54,443 nt of DNA, from assembly GCA_015067665.1 (NCBI GenBank), contig SVLZ01000007.1, positions 1-54,443 on the forward strand. Reading direction: 5' to 3'. The translations under genes and the position numbers were made by a program. This DNA comes from Oscillospiraceae bacterium (GTDB lineage: Bacteria; Bacillota; Clostridia; Oscillospirales; Oscillospiraceae). Of the stretch, positions 1 to 8,490 are shown one piece after another. Every line of letters begins with the position of its first letter. The first letter of the stretch is position 1. Under the pieces are notes generated by a model. It was not told where the DNA came from. It saw only the letters and a program-made list of their open reading frames with translations, and searched no databases.

Positions 1-286
1 ACCTCTTGGGGACGGCCGGGCAAGCCTATTGTCCCACACACGGTGTTGCTCCGGATAGAGTTTACATCGTAAAACCTATGTCTCCATAGGCCGGGTGGGC
101 TCTTACCCCACCTTTTCAGCCTTACCACGGTGATTTAGGTAAAAATCATCGGGGCGGTATATCTCTGTTGCACTTGTCCTGGGGTCACCCCCGGCGGGCA
201 TTACCCGTTATCCTTGCCCTGTGGAGCCCGGACTTTCCTCATCTGGAGGCTTTCGCCTTCCATCCGCGGCTGTCCGACCTGGTTGC
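1..286 (-). ncRNA. rnpB: RNase P RNA, bacterial type A (3' end outside window)
   Basis: This is the catalytic RNA of RNase P, which matures tRNA 5' ends. On the minus strand the universal core GAGGAAAGTCCGGGCTCC is complementary to about 220-242. It is followed by the conserved strings GTGCAACAGAGA, AAGGCTGAAAAGGTG and GGTAAGAGCCCACC, in the order expected for rnpB. The 5' end is placed near 286 from a consensus promoter at 293-321. The 3' part, including the P1 closing strand, lies beyond base 1. The layout suggests the ancestral type A rather than the Bacillus type B, which fits Clostridia. Confidence 0.95.
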
Positions 287-292
287 TTAGCT

Positions 293-321
293 ATTTTACA
301 GCAATGTTCGGTTAATGTCAA
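293..321 (-). promoter_or_regulatory. Promoter of rnpB
   Basis: On the minus strand there is a -35 TTGACA (321 to 316), a 17-nt spacer and a -10 TAAAAT (298 to 293). This is a near-consensus sigma-A promoter placing transcription start close to 286, which agrees with the RNase P RNA 5' end. It overlaps nothing coding and is divergent from the murD promoter. Confidence 0.8.
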
Positions 322-328
322 ACTTTTC

Positions 329-357
329 TTGCAAAATGGTGCGATTGCGGCTATACT
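329..357 (+). promoter_or_regulatory. Promoter of murD-ispD-ispF
   Basis: A -35 TTGCAA (329-334), a 17-nt spacer and a -10 TATACT (352-357) lie 28 bases upstream of the murD ATG. The short leader contains only the ribosome-binding site. It is divergent from the rnpB promoter, with the two -35 boxes 7 bases apart. Confidence 0.75.
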
Positions 358-385
358 ATAAGAAAAACATATTTTGGAGGGCCAT

Positions 386-1738
386 ATGTCCAACAAATTT
401 AATACCTATTTTGCTTCCCTTGCCGGGAAGCGCATTACAGTGATTGGTCTCGGTGTCAGCAACCGACCGTTGGTGCGTCTGCTGCTCAATAGCGGCTGTA
501 TTGTCACCGGCTGTGATAAAACCCCCAGAGAAAAACTGGATGATGAAGTGCTGGAACTGGAGCAGATGGGCTGTATCCTTAAGACCGGAGACGACTATTT
601 GGAGAATATTTCTGCCGACCTTGTTTTCCGCACCCCCGGTATGCATCCCAATAACCCTGCACTTTGTGCCTTGCGCGAAAAGGGTATTCAAATCACCAGT
701 GAGATGGATGTTTTTTTTGATCTTTGTCCGTGCAGAAAAATTGCGGTTACCGGTTCTGACGGGAAGACTACAACAACTACCTTGATCGCTGAGCTTTTGA
801 AAGCGGCAGGTAAGAAGGTGTGGCTGGGAGGCAATATTGGTACACCGCTCCTACCGCTGTGCGGTGTGATGTGTCAAGACGACATTGCGGTGGTGGAGCT
901 GAGTTCTTTTCAGCTGATGGATATGACCCACAGCCCTGAAATTGCTGTCATCACCAATATTGCGCCCAATCATTTGGATGTGCACAGGGATATGGACGAA
1001 TATGTAGAGGCAAAGAAAGCTATTTTCCGCTTCCAAAAGGAGACTGACCGCCTTGTGATCAACAACGATAACGGGATCACCTCGACCTTGCGCGGATGCG
1101 GTATCACCCGCACGTTCTCCCGTTTAGGAAAAGGTGATGTCTGTCTGTGCGGTGATGTAATTACCCGTGACGGTCAGCAGGTTTTGCCGGTTACCGATAT
1201 TTTGATTCCAGGTGTGCATAATATCGAAAACTATATGGCCGCAATTTTGGCGGTTGAGGGCCTCGTGGACGATGAAAAGGTTCGTCAGGTTGCGAAAAAC
1301 TTTGGCGGTGTAGAGCATCGGATCGAACTTGTGCGGATAAAAGACGGTGTTCGCTATTATAATGACTCCATTGCCTCCTCTCCCAGCCGTACCATTGCGG
1401 GCTTACGGAGCTTCCCGGAGAAGGTAATTCTCATTGCCGGCGGTTATGACAAGAAAATCCCTTATGATGTACTGGGTCCTGAGATTTGTAAGCATGTAAA
1501 GAAACTGTTCCTCGGTGGCGCGACCGGGCCGCAGATCCGCGCGGCGGTGGAGGCTTGCCCGGAGGATAAGCCTGAGATCGTGGATTGTGAGAATTTTGAG
1601 GCGGCTGTCCGGGCAGCGGCTGCAGCAGCAACAGAAGGGGATGTCGTGCTTATGAGCCCAGCTTCAGCTGCATTTGACCAGTTTAAGAATTTTGCAGTTC
1701 GCGGTGCATTTTTTAAGAAGATCATTAAGGAGCTTTAA
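386..1738 (+). CDS. murD: UDP-N-acetylmuramoyl-L-alanine--D-glutamate ligase
   Basis: MurD adds D-glutamate to UDP-MurNAc-L-Ala in the cytoplasmic stage of peptidoglycan synthesis. The 450-residue product has an N-terminal Rossmann-like UMP-binding domain, the Mur-ligase ATP loop GSDGKTTT at residues 123-130, a central-domain segment NIAPNHLDVH and the C-terminal motifs YYNDSIASSPS and LIAGGYDKK. Length matches the family. I chose ATG 386 because GGAGG ends five bases before it; an in-frame TTG at 374 would place the Shine-Dalgarno inside the gene. MurD normally sits in the division/cell-wall cluster; here it leads an operon with two isoprenoid genes, ispD starting one base after its stop. 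Both supply peptidoglycan (precursor and lipid carrier). Confidence 0.95.
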   Translation: MSNKFNTYFASLAGKRITVIGLGVSNRPLVRLLLNSGCIVTGCDKTPREKLDDEVLELEQMGCILKTGDDYLENISADLVFRTPGMHPNNPALCALREKGIQITSEMDVFFDLCPCRKIAVTGSDGKTTTTTLIAELLKAAGKKVWLGGNIGTPLLPLCGVMCQDDIAVVELSSFQLMDMTHSPEIAVITNIAPNHLDVHRDMDEYVEAKKAIFRFQKETDRLVINNDNGITSTLRGCGITRTFSRLGKGDVCLCGDVITRDGQQVLPVTDILIPGVHNIENYMAAILAVEGLVDDEKVRQVAKNFGGVEHRIELVRIKDGVRYYNDSIASSPSRTIAGLRSFPEKVILIAGGYDKKIPYDVLGPEICKHVKKLFLGGATGPQIRAAVEACPEDKPEIVDCENFEAAVRAAAAAATEGDVVLMSPASAAFDQFKNFAVRGAFFKKIIKEL

Positions 1739-1739
1739 T

Positions 1740-2462
1740 ATGGGTATTTCCCGATATACAAGGGCAATAAGACGCTTTTTGCCGCTGGATTATTGTGGTG
1801 CTGTCATTGTCGCGGCTGGAAATGCAACCAGAATGGGCGGCATTGACAAGACAATGGCGCTTTTAGGTAATGAGCCCGTCATTGTGCATACTGTCCGTGC
1901 CTTCCAAGACTGCGAAGCAATTAAGGAAATTGTAATTGTAACCCGCAGCGATCTATTGATGGAGGTGTCGAGCCTCTGCCATAAGTTTCCAAAAGTCACC
2001 GCTGTTGTAGTTGGGGGCGAGAATCGGGTGGAGTCTGTACAAAATGGACTGAATGCACTTTCTTCAAAAGTTCGCCTTGCAGCCATTCACGATGGTGCAC
2101 GTCCTCTTGTGTCTTACGAAGTCATTGATCGTACGGTGCGGGCGGCGCATACCTACGGTGCGGCTGCGCCCGGAATACCTGTAAAAGATACCATTAAGAT
2201 CGTCGAAGGTGGTTTGGTGTCGTCCACACCGGAGAGAAAGACTTTGCAGGCGGTGCAGACACCTCAAGTATTTGACTTTGATATACTTCGCGGAGCACTG
2301 AAAAAGGCAGTAAAAGACGGCGCACAGGTCACCGACGATTGTTCAGCGGTAGAACGTATGAAAGTGCGCGTCCGAATGGTGGAAGGTGATGAACGGAACA
2401 TAAAAATTACCACACCTATGGATCTTCGGATTGCGGAACTGCTTTTGGAGGAAAAGAAATGA
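1740..2462 (+). CDS. ispD: 2-C-methyl-D-erythritol 4-phosphate cytidylyltransferase
   Basis: IspD transfers CMP from CTP to MEP, the third step of the non-mevalonate isoprenoid pathway. The 240-residue protein shows the nucleotidyltransferase loop [10 protein letters not shown] at residues 25-34 with Lys37, then [14 protein letters not shown] and the QTPQVF motif, and a C-terminal TDDCSAVE segment. AAGGAG lies seven bases before ATG 1740, which fixes the start. About 18 residues, rich in Arg, precede the usual family start; this extension is unusual but in frame with the ribosome-binding site. The stop overlaps the ispF start in an ATGA, so ispD and ispF, consecutive in operon but not in pathway, are translationally coupled. 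Confidence 0.94.
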   Translation: MGISRYTRAIRRFLPLDYCGAVIVAAGNATRMGGIDKTMALLGNEPVIVHTVRAFQDCEAIKEIVIVTRSDLLMEVSSLCHKFPKVTAVVVGGENRVESVQNGLNALSSKVRLAAIHDGARPLVSYEVIDRTVRAAHTYGAAAPGIPVKDTIKIVEGGLVSSTPERKTLQAVQTPQVFDFDILRGALKKAVKDGAQVTDDCSAVERMKVRVRMVEGDERNIKITTPMDLRIAELLLEEKK

Positions 2463-2935
2463 GAATTGGACACGGCTATGATGTGCATCGCCTTGTAGAA
2501 GGCAGAGATTTGATATTGGGCGGTGTAAAGATCGAACATCCGGTGGGGCTCTTGGGCCATTCCGACGCGGACGTATTGCTGCATGCGGTGATGGATGCGC
2601 TACTGGGTGCGGCAGCACTGCGGGATATTGGTTACCATTTTCCGGATACGGATCCTGCCTATAAAGGCGCGGATTCCCGGAAATTGCTTCGGGAAGTTAG
2701 CGCAAAAATTGCGGATGCCGGTTATCGTATCGGCAATATTGACGTGACGATCATCGCCCAAAGACCAAAACTAAAAGAACATATTCCCGCAATGCTCCAA
2801 AATATTGCTGCAGATCTGCAAATTGCAGCAAATCAGGTAAATATCAAGGCAACAACAGAGGAAAAGTTGGGGTTTACCGGAGACGGTTCCGGAATGGCCT
2901 GCCACTGTGTGTGTCTTTTGGAAGAATTGAAATAA
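2459..2935 (+). CDS. ispF: 2-C-methyl-D-erythritol 2,4-cyclodiphosphate synthase
   Basis: IspF cyclises CDP-ME 2-phosphate to MEcPP with release of CMP. The 158-residue length is standard. The zinc ligands Asp8, His10 and His42 are present in GHGYDVH and [13 protein letters not shown], and the C-terminal [10 protein letters not shown] segment closes the active site in the family. It overlaps ispD by four bases and ends just before a hairpin. MEP-pathway output is needed for undecaprenyl phosphate, which connects it to murD in the same operon. Confidence 0.96.
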   Translation: MRIGHGYDVHRLVEGRDLILGGVKIEHPVGLLGHSDADVLLHAVMDALLGAAALRDIGYHFPDTDPAYKGADSRKLLREVSAKIADAGYRIGNIDVTIIAQRPKLKEHIPAMLQNIAADLQIAANQVNIKATTEEKLGFTGDGSGMACHCVCLLEELK

Positions 2936-2936
2936 C

Positions 2937-2976
2937 CCCAAAACCCTCCCGGACATAGAATGCTCGGGAGGGTTTT
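2937..2976 (+). terminator. Hairpin after ispF; 3' arm holds the next gene's RBS
   Basis: AAAACCCTCCCG (2940-2951) is fully complementary to CGGGAGGGTTTT (2965-2976), a 12-bp stem with a 13-nt loop and a short U-tract. The 3' arm contains GGGAGGG, the only Shine-Dalgarno sequence for the gene starting at 2980, so the structure is both terminator-like and able to hide that site. Confidence 0.75.
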
Positions 2977-2979
2977 GAT

Positions 2980-3234
2980 ATGCGATACTGTTTTATTACG
3001 ATTAGATCACTGACAGCTGCCCAAAGAGCGGAAAGAGCGCTAAGACGTAGCGGGATTCGTTGTATGTTGCAGAGATCGCCACGTTGGATGGAAGAACAGG
3101 GATGCGGAAACGGCTTGCGGGTGGATTGTGAGGATCTTACGCAGGCAATTACAATATTGCGGGGAAGCCGAATTTCTTACAACAGAGCTTACCTGCGGCA
3201 AGAGAATGGGGTCATGGAGGAATTAACGTTATGA
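2980..3234 (+). CDS. DUF3343 protein, putative Se/S carrier-like
   Basis: This 84-residue protein resembles the DUF3343 family, annotated as putative selenium/sulfur carriers and typically found beside cysteine desulfurase-like enzymes. Supporting features are the N-terminal [19 protein letters not shown] segment, a basic amphipathic stretch, and the family's Gly-Cys-Gly motif at residues 41-43 followed by GLRVDCEDL. Its stop overlaps the start of the class V aminotransferase gene (ATGA), so the two are translationally coupled and probably work together. Carrier function is inferred from family and neighbour only. Its ribosome-binding site lies inside the upstream hairpin. Confidence 0.8.
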   Translation: MRYCFITIRSLTAAQRAERALRRSGIRCMLQRSPRWMEEQGCGNGLRVDCEDLTQAITILRGSRISYNRAYLRQENGVMEELTL

Positions 3235-4337
3235 TCTATTTGGATGATGGCGCTACCTCATTTTACAAACCACCTGCTGTAGAAAAGGCAATGATCCATG
3301 CCTTGCGAACCTGCGCAAATCCTGGTCGCGGGGGCTATTTGGCTGCGGATTATGCGGCAAGGACGGTATTTGATTGCCGCTGTATGGCGGCTGAAATATT
3401 CGACTGCGAACCTGAGCAGGTGATATTTACAAAGAACTGCACAGAGGCGCTGAATTTAGCAATTCGAACCGTTGTTTCACCGGGAGACCGTGTTGTAGTC
3501 TCTGGTTTTGAGCATAATGCTGTTACACGTCCGTTATGGGCACTGGATGCAAAAATAACCATCGCGGGCAGAAAACTGTTTGATCAGGAGGACACACTGT
3601 ATGCCTTTGAGAAAGCCTTAAGTAATGGGATGGATGCCGCTGTATTTACCCATTGCTCCAATGTCTTCGGTTATGTCTTGCCGGTATATGAGATGGCAAA
3701 GCTTTGCAAAAAATATGCAGTTCCATTTATTATAGATGCAGCCCAATCTGCGGGAAAACTGCAGCTGTCCTTAAGGGAATTGGGGGCTGATTTTATTGCG
3801 ATGCCAGGTCATAAGGGACTGCTTGGCCCGCAGGGAACAGGAATACTGCTTTGTGCACAATTGCCGCAGCCTCTTTTGTATGGAGGAACCGGAAGTATTT
3901 CCGCAAAGCAGTCCATGCCGGATTTCCTGCCTGACAGGGGAGAGGCTGGCACGCTCAATGTTCCCGGTATTGCAGGCCTTTGTGAAGGCCTGCGCTATAT
4001 TAAAAATAGGGGAGTTGGGAATATTATTGCCAAGGAGCGTAATGCTGCCGGGCAAATCGCTGCACTTTTAAGTCGGAAAGGCTTTCGGGTATTTACCGGA
4101 GCTGATCAAATTGGAACGGTGTCTTTTTTGTCGAATTGCGACTGTGAGGATGCAGCGAAAAAACTCTCCGAGCATGGAATCGCAGTACGGGCAGGTCTCC
4201 ACTGCGCACCGCTTGCGCATGAAAGTGCCGGCACCTTGGAAACCGGCACGGTACGGCTCAGCTTTGGCATTGGTGTGACCCATACTAAGCTTCTTGAGGC
4301 AAAAAATATTCTGGAAAAAGTGGCTGATAAGCTGTAA
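3231..4337 (+). CDS. Cysteine desulfurase-like class V aminotransferase
   Basis: This is a PLP enzyme of the cysteine desulfurase / selenocysteine lyase type, 368 residues. The PLP lysine is Lys195 in [14 protein letters not shown], the cofactor-binding Asp-Ala-Ala-Gln is at 169-172, and the catalytic cysteine is Cys325 in [13 protein letters not shown]. The compact N-terminus (YLDDGATS) and the AGLHC context match the cysteine desulfurase family protein group associated with DUF3343 rather than housekeeping IscS or SufS; no iscU, sufB or thiI lies nearby. A role in sulfur or selenium mobilisation is likely; the true acceptor is not visible from the sequence. Confidence 0.88.
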   Translation: MIYLDDGATSFYKPPAVEKAMIHALRTCANPGRGGYLAADYAARTVFDCRCMAAEIFDCEPEQVIFTKNCTEALNLAIRTVVSPGDRVVVSGFEHNAVTRPLWALDAKITIAGRKLFDQEDTLYAFEKALSNGMDAAVFTHCSNVFGYVLPVYEMAKLCKKYAVPFIIDAAQSAGKLQLSLRELGADFIAMPGHKGLLGPQGTGILLCAQLPQPLLYGGTGSISAKQSMPDFLPDRGEAGTLNVPGIAGLCEGLRYIKNRGVGNIIAKERNAAGQIAALLSRKGFRVFTGADQIGTVSFLSNCDCEDAAKKLSEHGIAVRAGLHCAPLAHESAGTLETGTVRLSFGIGVTHTKLLEAKNILEKVADKL

Positions 4338-4353
4338 AAAGTGTCTTTTCCTC

Positions 4354-4382
4354 TTGCTATTATTTTGATTGTCCGTTATAAT
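4354..4382 (+). promoter_or_regulatory. Promoter of cdaA-cdaR operon
   Basis: A -35 TTGCTA (4354-4359), a 17-nt spacer and a perfect -10 TATAAT (4377-4382). Transcription would start near 4389, giving a leader of about 68 nt containing the hairpin at 4406-4425. Confidence 0.8.
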
Positions 4383-4405
4383 GAATAAGATAATAGGTTT
4401 GTTAT

Positions 4406-4425
4406 ACGCATTTTTCGAAATGCGT
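4406..4425 (+). promoter_or_regulatory. Leader hairpin with UUCG loop upstream of cdaA
   Basis: ACGCATTT (4406-4413) and AAATGCGT (4418-4425) form a perfect 8-bp stem closed by TTCG, a UUCG tetraloop. It lies in the presumed 5' leader of cdaA with no U-tract behind it, so it is not a terminator. It may be an mRNA-stability element or a protein-binding site; its function is unknown. Confidence 0.55.
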
Positions 4426-4456
4426 CGGAAATAGCAGGAATAAGAGGGATCAAAAT

Positions 4457-5320
4457 ATGAGTGTCATACAAATGATTATAGAACAATTTGCCAGGATGCA
4501 GTGGACGGATTATTTGGACATCATCGTTGTTGCATACTTGTTTTATGCCCTGTTTCCGCTGCTGCGTTCCAGTGGCTCGTTGCGGATCGTAGTTGTCATT
4601 GCCGGCATATTAGCAGTTACTTGGCTGACGGATCTGCTGAATATGCATGCGCTCAATTTTATTTTGACGCAATTTTTGGCGGTCGGTCTGATTGCGGTCA
4701 TTGTCCTGTTCCAACCGGAAATCCGCCGTATGCTTGATCAGCTGGGCAGTGTGCGGCTGAAGCGGCTTTTGGGCGGCGAAAAACCGGAGCAGGAGATGTT
4801 TTCCGTTATCTCTCAGACGGTTTCTGCCTGTGAGAATATGAGCCGTGAGCGCGTTGGCGCCCTAATCGTTTTTGAACGGGATGTGCGACTGGATGAGTAC
4901 TTCAAAACAGGTACGATCATCGACGGCAAGCTGTCCGATCCTATGATCCGCAATCTGTTTTTCCCGAAAGCAACCCTTCACGATGGTGCAATAATTGTGC
5001 GCAAGGGTAGAATTGCGGCGGCATCCTGTGTGCTTCCGCTTTCCAACAGCTCCCGTATCAGTTCCGATCTTGGTACGCGGCACAGAGCAGGTGTGGGCCT
5101 GAGTGAAATTACTGATGCTGTAGTTGTCATTGTCTCCGAGGAGACCGGCGCGATCTCGGTAGCGGTTGGAGGTGTGCTGAAGCGCTACCTTGCACCGCAA
5201 ACCTTGGAGAAGCTTCTGCGGCACGAGCTTTGCCACGTGGCAGGCAGCAAAGAGGAAGAACGCGGCCTGAAGCTGCGGCAGAAGTACCATAAGAAGGAGG
5301 ATAGACGTTATGAAAAGTAA
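4457..5320 (+). CDS. cdaA: Diadenylate cyclase CdaA
   Basis: CdaA is a membrane enzyme that condenses two ATP into cyclic di-AMP, which controls potassium and osmolyte uptake and cell-wall homeostasis. The 287-residue protein has three N-terminal membrane segments (about 19-37, 42-61 and 66-86) and a cytosolic DAC domain with the catalytic DGA (176-178) and GTRHR (206-210) motifs. It overlaps cdaR by 11 bases, as in the widespread cdaA-cdaR pair. The usual third partner glmM is absent here; yicC follows instead. The phosphodiesterase gene gdpP is also in this window (47918-49894). Confidence 0.96.
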   Translation: MSVIQMIIEQFARMQWTDYLDIIVVAYLFYALFPLLRSSGSLRIVVVIAGILAVTWLTDLLNMHALNFILTQFLAVGLIAVIVLFQPEIRRMLDQLGSVRLKRLLGGEKPEQEMFSVISQTVSACENMSRERVGALIVFERDVRLDEYFKTGTIIDGKLSDPMIRNLFFPKATLHDGAIIVRKGRIAAASCVLPLSNSSRISSDLGTRHRAGVGLSEITDAVVVIVSEETGAISVAVGGVLKRYLAPQTLEKLLRHELCHVAGSKEEERGLKLRQKYHKKEDRRYEK

Positions 5321-6536
5321 GATATTTACATTTTTTCTGTCTGTTCTGCTTGCAATCGGTATTTGGATCTATGTAATTACTGTTGTCAGTCCGGAATCGG
5401 TTGGTACTTTTGAGAACGTTCCGGTGCAAATGCAAAATATCGCCCTTTTGGAAGAGCGAGGGTTTGTTATTACGGATATCAGCAACACCAATATTTCTCT
5501 GGAGCTTTTTGGTAAACGCACAGATCTGATCCAGATCAACAGCGGAAATATCCGCGTAGTAGCTGATGTTTCCAGCATTAGTGAGCCGGGCGTGCACGAG
5601 ATATACTATACGGTTACATTCCCTGGTTCGGTTGCAAGCGGTGCCATTGAGACCCAAACCCGGTCTCCTGATTCCATTCGGGTGACTGTAGAGAAGAAAA
5701 TCAGCAAAAAGCTGGATGTAATGGTGGAATATACCGGTGCAGTACCCTCCGGTTATATGACAGATGAGGCAAATATCCAGCTGAGTGCAAAGACGGTTAC
5801 TGTTTCCGGTTCCCAAGCGTTTATGGATATGGTGACCGGTGCAAAGGTAATGGTGGACCTCACGAATCGCACGGAAACCATTTCGGAAACCTACCCCATT
5901 ATTTTGTTGGGAGCAGACGGAAGTGTGATCGAGGAAGAGGATATTGTTACGGATGTTTCCAATATTCATGTGCTTCTGCAGATCCAGCAGCTCAAGCAGG
6001 TGGATCTGACCTATAATGTGATCTACGGCAGTGGATCCAACACCAGCAATACCACGCTCGCAAGCAACATTCAGTCGATTTTGATTGCGGGCCATAAGAA
6101 TGTTTTGCAGGATATTACGAAAATTAATCTTGGTACAATCGATCTTACGCAGTATATGGAAAGCTGTGAGGTTTCGCTTCCTATTGTGTTGCCGGAAGGC
6201 GTAAGCAATGAGTCGGGATTCCACGAGGTGATCGTTACAATTACCTTTACCGGACTTGAGACTAAGACGCTTACTGTTTCGAATTTTAAGGCTGTAAATG
6301 TACCCAGCGATATGCGTGCCGTCTTTTTGGAAAGTAAGCTGAAAGTTACGATCCGTGGCAAAAAGGAAGAGCTGAGTAATATTACCGCAAGCAATATCGT
6401 TGTGGAGGTAGACTTTAGTGCTACCCGCGAGGGTATCTCCAGAATGCCTGCAAGGGTAATTATCGTTACGGGAGAGCTTACTCGTGCCGGTGCAATCGGC
6501 AGCTATACGCTTATGGCGGATATGCAGCGTAAGTAA
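5310..6536 (+). CDS. cdaR: YbbR-domain protein CdaR, regulator of CdaA
   Basis: CdaR is a membrane-anchored extracytoplasmic protein that modulates CdaA. The 408-residue product starts with a short basic end and one membrane segment (about residues 5-27), then repeats of YbbR beta-sandwich domains, seen as recurring patterns such as VPVQMQNI, DVMVEYTGAVPSGY and VTVSGSQAFMDMV. AAGGAGG precedes ATG 5310 within the end of cdaA. Number and order of YbbR units were judged by eye (about three to four). Coupling to cdaA supports the assignment. Confidence 0.92.
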   Translation: MKSKIFTFFLSVLLAIGIWIYVITVVSPESVGTFENVPVQMQNIALLEERGFVITDISNTNISLELFGKRTDLIQINSGNIRVVADVSSISEPGVHEIYYTVTFPGSVASGAIETQTRSPDSIRVTVEKKISKKLDVMVEYTGAVPSGYMTDEANIQLSAKTVTVSGSQAFMDMVTGAKVMVDLTNRTETISETYPIILLGADGSVIEEEDIVTDVSNIHVLLQIQQLKQVDLTYNVIYGSGSNTSNTTLASNIQSILIAGHKNVLQDITKINLGTIDLTQYMESCEVSLPIVLPEGVSNESGFHEVIVTITFTGLETKTLTVSNFKAVNVPSDMRAVFLESKLKVTIRGKKEELSNITASNIVVEVDFSATREGISRMPARVIIVTGELTRAGAIGSYTLMADMQRK

Positions 6537-6551
6537 TAAGGAGGAAGAGAC

Positions 6552-7430
6552 TTGATTAGAAGTATGACCGGCTATGGCCGTGCAGTAGAAACAATTCATA
6601 ACCGTGAATTTACGGTGGAGATCTCCTCAGTAAATAACCGGTATCTTGACTGCTCTGTCCGGCTTCCCAGAATGCTGTCCTTTGCTGAAGAGGCGGTGAA
6701 GCAGACTGTAAAGCAATATGTATCCCGCGGCAAGGTCGAGGTACACATTTCGGTGCGCAGCGAGGCAGCCGAGGACACGAAGCTGACCCTTAATACACCT
6801 GTTGTAGAGGGTTACTTAAATGCAATGCGGCAGATGGTATCCCTCTACGGTGTCAGTGATGACATCAGCGCCTCCACGCTTTCCAGACTTCCTGAGGTCT
6901 TTATTATGGAAAAGGCGAAGGCTGATGAAGAGCAGCTGCAGGCAGATCTGTTATGCGTTCTGAATGCTGCCTTGGAAAATTATAATGCGATGCGTACTGC
7001 CGAGGGTGCTGCCCTTGATAAGGACCTTCGCAGCCGTGGCAACACGATATTGGACTTTGTTTCTCAGGTGGAAAAGGGCAATGCACAGACTGTTCAGGAT
7101 TACCGTGCACGGCTGGAAGCCAAGGTGCGTGAGATGCTCGCAGATAAGAATATGGACGAGGGCCGGATTCTTACTGAGGTTGCGATCTTTGCGGACAAGG
7201 TTGCGGTCGATGAAGAAACCGTTCGTCTTCGCAGCCATCTTGCGCAGATGAATACAATGCTTACTGCCGGTGGTGCTATGGGACGGAAACTGGACTTCCT
7301 TCTGCAGGAAATGAACCGGGAGGCCAATACCATCGGTTCCAAGTGCACAGATGTGGCACTGGCGAGAATCGTTGTGGACATTAAAGCTGAGCTGGAGAAG
7401 ATCCGTGAGCAGACGCAGAACATTGAGTAA
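6552..7430 (+). CDS. yicC: YicC/YloC-family endoribonuclease
   Basis: The YicC family comprises stress-linked endoribonucleases. The 292-residue product begins with the diagnostic IRSMTGYGRA, followed by EISSVNNRYLD, and ends with the DUF1732 region (GRKLDFLLQEMNREANTIGSK, shown here without its last residue as GRKLDFLLQEMNREANTIG). The start is TTG 6552: AAGGAGG is seven bases upstream and the first in-frame ATG would remove the first residues of the signature. It begins the conserved Firmicute run yicC-remA-gmk-rpoZ-priA. Exact RNA targets are unknown. Confidence 0.92.
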   Translation: MIRSMTGYGRAVETIHNREFTVEISSVNNRYLDCSVRLPRMLSFAEEAVKQTVKQYVSRGKVEVHISVRSEAAEDTKLTLNTPVVEGYLNAMRQMVSLYGVSDDISASTLSRLPEVFIMEKAKADEEQLQADLLCVLNAALENYNAMRTAEGAALDKDLRSRGNTILDFVSQVEKGNAQTVQDYRARLEAKVREMLADKNMDEGRILTEVAIFADKVAVDEETVRLRSHLAQMNTMLTAGGAMGRKLDFLLQEMNREANTIGSKCTDVALARIVVDIKAELEKIREQTQNIE

Positions 7431-7439
7431 GGGGATAAA

Positions 7440-7694
7440 ATGAAGCTGATCAATATTGGTTTTGGCAGTATGGTTGCTGCCGAGCGGGTACTGGCGGTTT
7501 TAGATCCCGATTCTGCACCGATTAAGCGGATCATTCAGGAAGCAAAGGAACGGGCAATGCTTGTGGATGCTTCCTATGGCAGAAAAACGAAAGCCGTTAT
7601 TATTATGGATACAGATCACGTGATCTTGTCTGCTGTGGCACCGGATTCCATCAGCGCCCGATTGGCAGACAAAGCACAGCAGGAGGAAATGTAA
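7440..7694 (+). CDS. remA: RemA-like regulator (DUF370)
   Basis: This is an 84-residue homologue of RemA, a DNA-binding protein that controls biofilm-matrix and osmoprotection genes in Bacillus. The family pattern [11 protein letters not shown], then [17 protein letters not shown], and the basic patch [15 protein letters not shown] are all present. It lies between yicC and gmk, its usual place, and gmk starts directly after its stop. The tighter regulatory role in this organism is inferred from the family. Confidence 0.92.
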   Translation: MKLINIGFGSMVAAERVLAVLDPDSAPIKRIIQEAKERAMLVDASYGRKTKAVIIMDTDHVILSAVAPDSISARLADKAQQEEM

Positions 7695-8249
7695 ATGGGA
7701 AGACTGTTTGTGATTTCCGGTGCTTCCGGTGTTGGCAAGAGTACAGTGCTGAAAAAGGTCTTTTCCGAAAGGGATGACCTGCAGTTTTCTGTATCAGCCA
7801 CCACACGGAGTCCTCGACCGGGCGAGGAGGAAGGTGTACACTATTTCTTTGTAAGCAAGGAAACCTTTGAAAAGATGCTTGCAGAGGACGCTTTTGTAGA
7901 GCACAGCGCCCACGCGGCAAATTATTACGGCACACCAAAGGCACAGCTGGAAGAAAAGCTCCAAAAAGGCGATGTGATCTTAGATATTGAGCCGAATGGC
8001 GCATTTCAGGTGCAGAAGGTCAGAGACGATGCGATCCTGATCTTCATTATGCCGCCCTCTATGGAGGAGCTTTCCCGTCGGCTGAACGGTCGTGGCGATA
8101 CACCGCCGGAGCAAATTGAAATTCGAATGAAACGGGCAGACTGGGAAATTAGCCAGAGCCCCCGTTATCATCACATTGTTGTAAATGATCAGGTGGATAC
8201 CTGCGCACAGAAGATTTTGGAAATTATCGCCAATACGGCGGACGAATGA
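7695..8249 (+). CDS. gmk: Guanylate kinase
   Basis: Gmk phosphorylates GMP or dGMP to the diphosphate, a purine-salvage step and a control point for GTP/(p)ppGpp. The 184-residue enzyme has the P-loop GASGVGKST at residues 8-16, the GMP-binding TTRSPRPGEEEGVHYFFV stretch and the lid segment RLNGRGDTPPEQI. AGGAGG lies in the end of remA, just before ATG 7695. It is followed by rpoZ, the normal order in Firmicutes and many other bacteria. Confidence 0.96.
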   Translation: MGRLFVISGASGVGKSTVLKKVFSERDDLQFSVSATTRSPRPGEEEGVHYFFVSKETFEKMLAEDAFVEHSAHAANYYGTPKAQLEEKLQKGDVILDIEPNGAFQVQKVRDDAILIFIMPPSMEELSRRLNGRGDTPPEQIEIRMKRADWEISQSPRYHHIVVNDQVDTCAQKILEIIANTADE

Positions 8250-8264
8250 TAGGAGGAAATAAAA

Positions 8265-8468
8265 ATGCTTTACCCCCCCGTAGCTGATTTACTTAAGAAT
8301 GTTGAGAGCCGTTACCTGCTGGTGAATGTTGTTGCCCAGCGTGCAAGACAGATCGCTGCAGAAGCGGACGAGCGTCAGGAGGAGCTTCCTGAAAAGCCTG
8401 TCACGATGGCTATTTATGAGGTGGCAGAAGGCCGCCTGACTGCTGAACTGAAGGACGAGTACAAATAA
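8265..8468 (+). CDS. rpoZ: RNA polymerase omega subunit
   Basis: This small 67-residue protein helps assemble RNA polymerase by holding beta'. Recognisable features are MLYPPVADLL, the core SRYLLVNVVAQRARQIA and VTMAIYEVAEG. AGGAGG is correctly spaced from ATG 8265. The coaBC gene, which commonly sits between rpoZ and priA in Firmicutes, is absent: priA begins 22 bases after the rpoZ stop. Confidence 0.94.
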   Translation: MLYPPVADLLKNVESRYLLVNVVAQRARQIAAEADERQEELPEKPVTMAIYEVAEGRLTAELKDEYK

Positions 8469-8490
8469 GCTTTCTAAGGAGGAGGGTATT

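Noticed and set aside
5127..6599. 490-codon open frame opposite cdaR and yicC
   Set aside because: It lies antisense to well-supported genes, shows no recognisable domain, and has no ribosome-binding site; biased codon use explains it.
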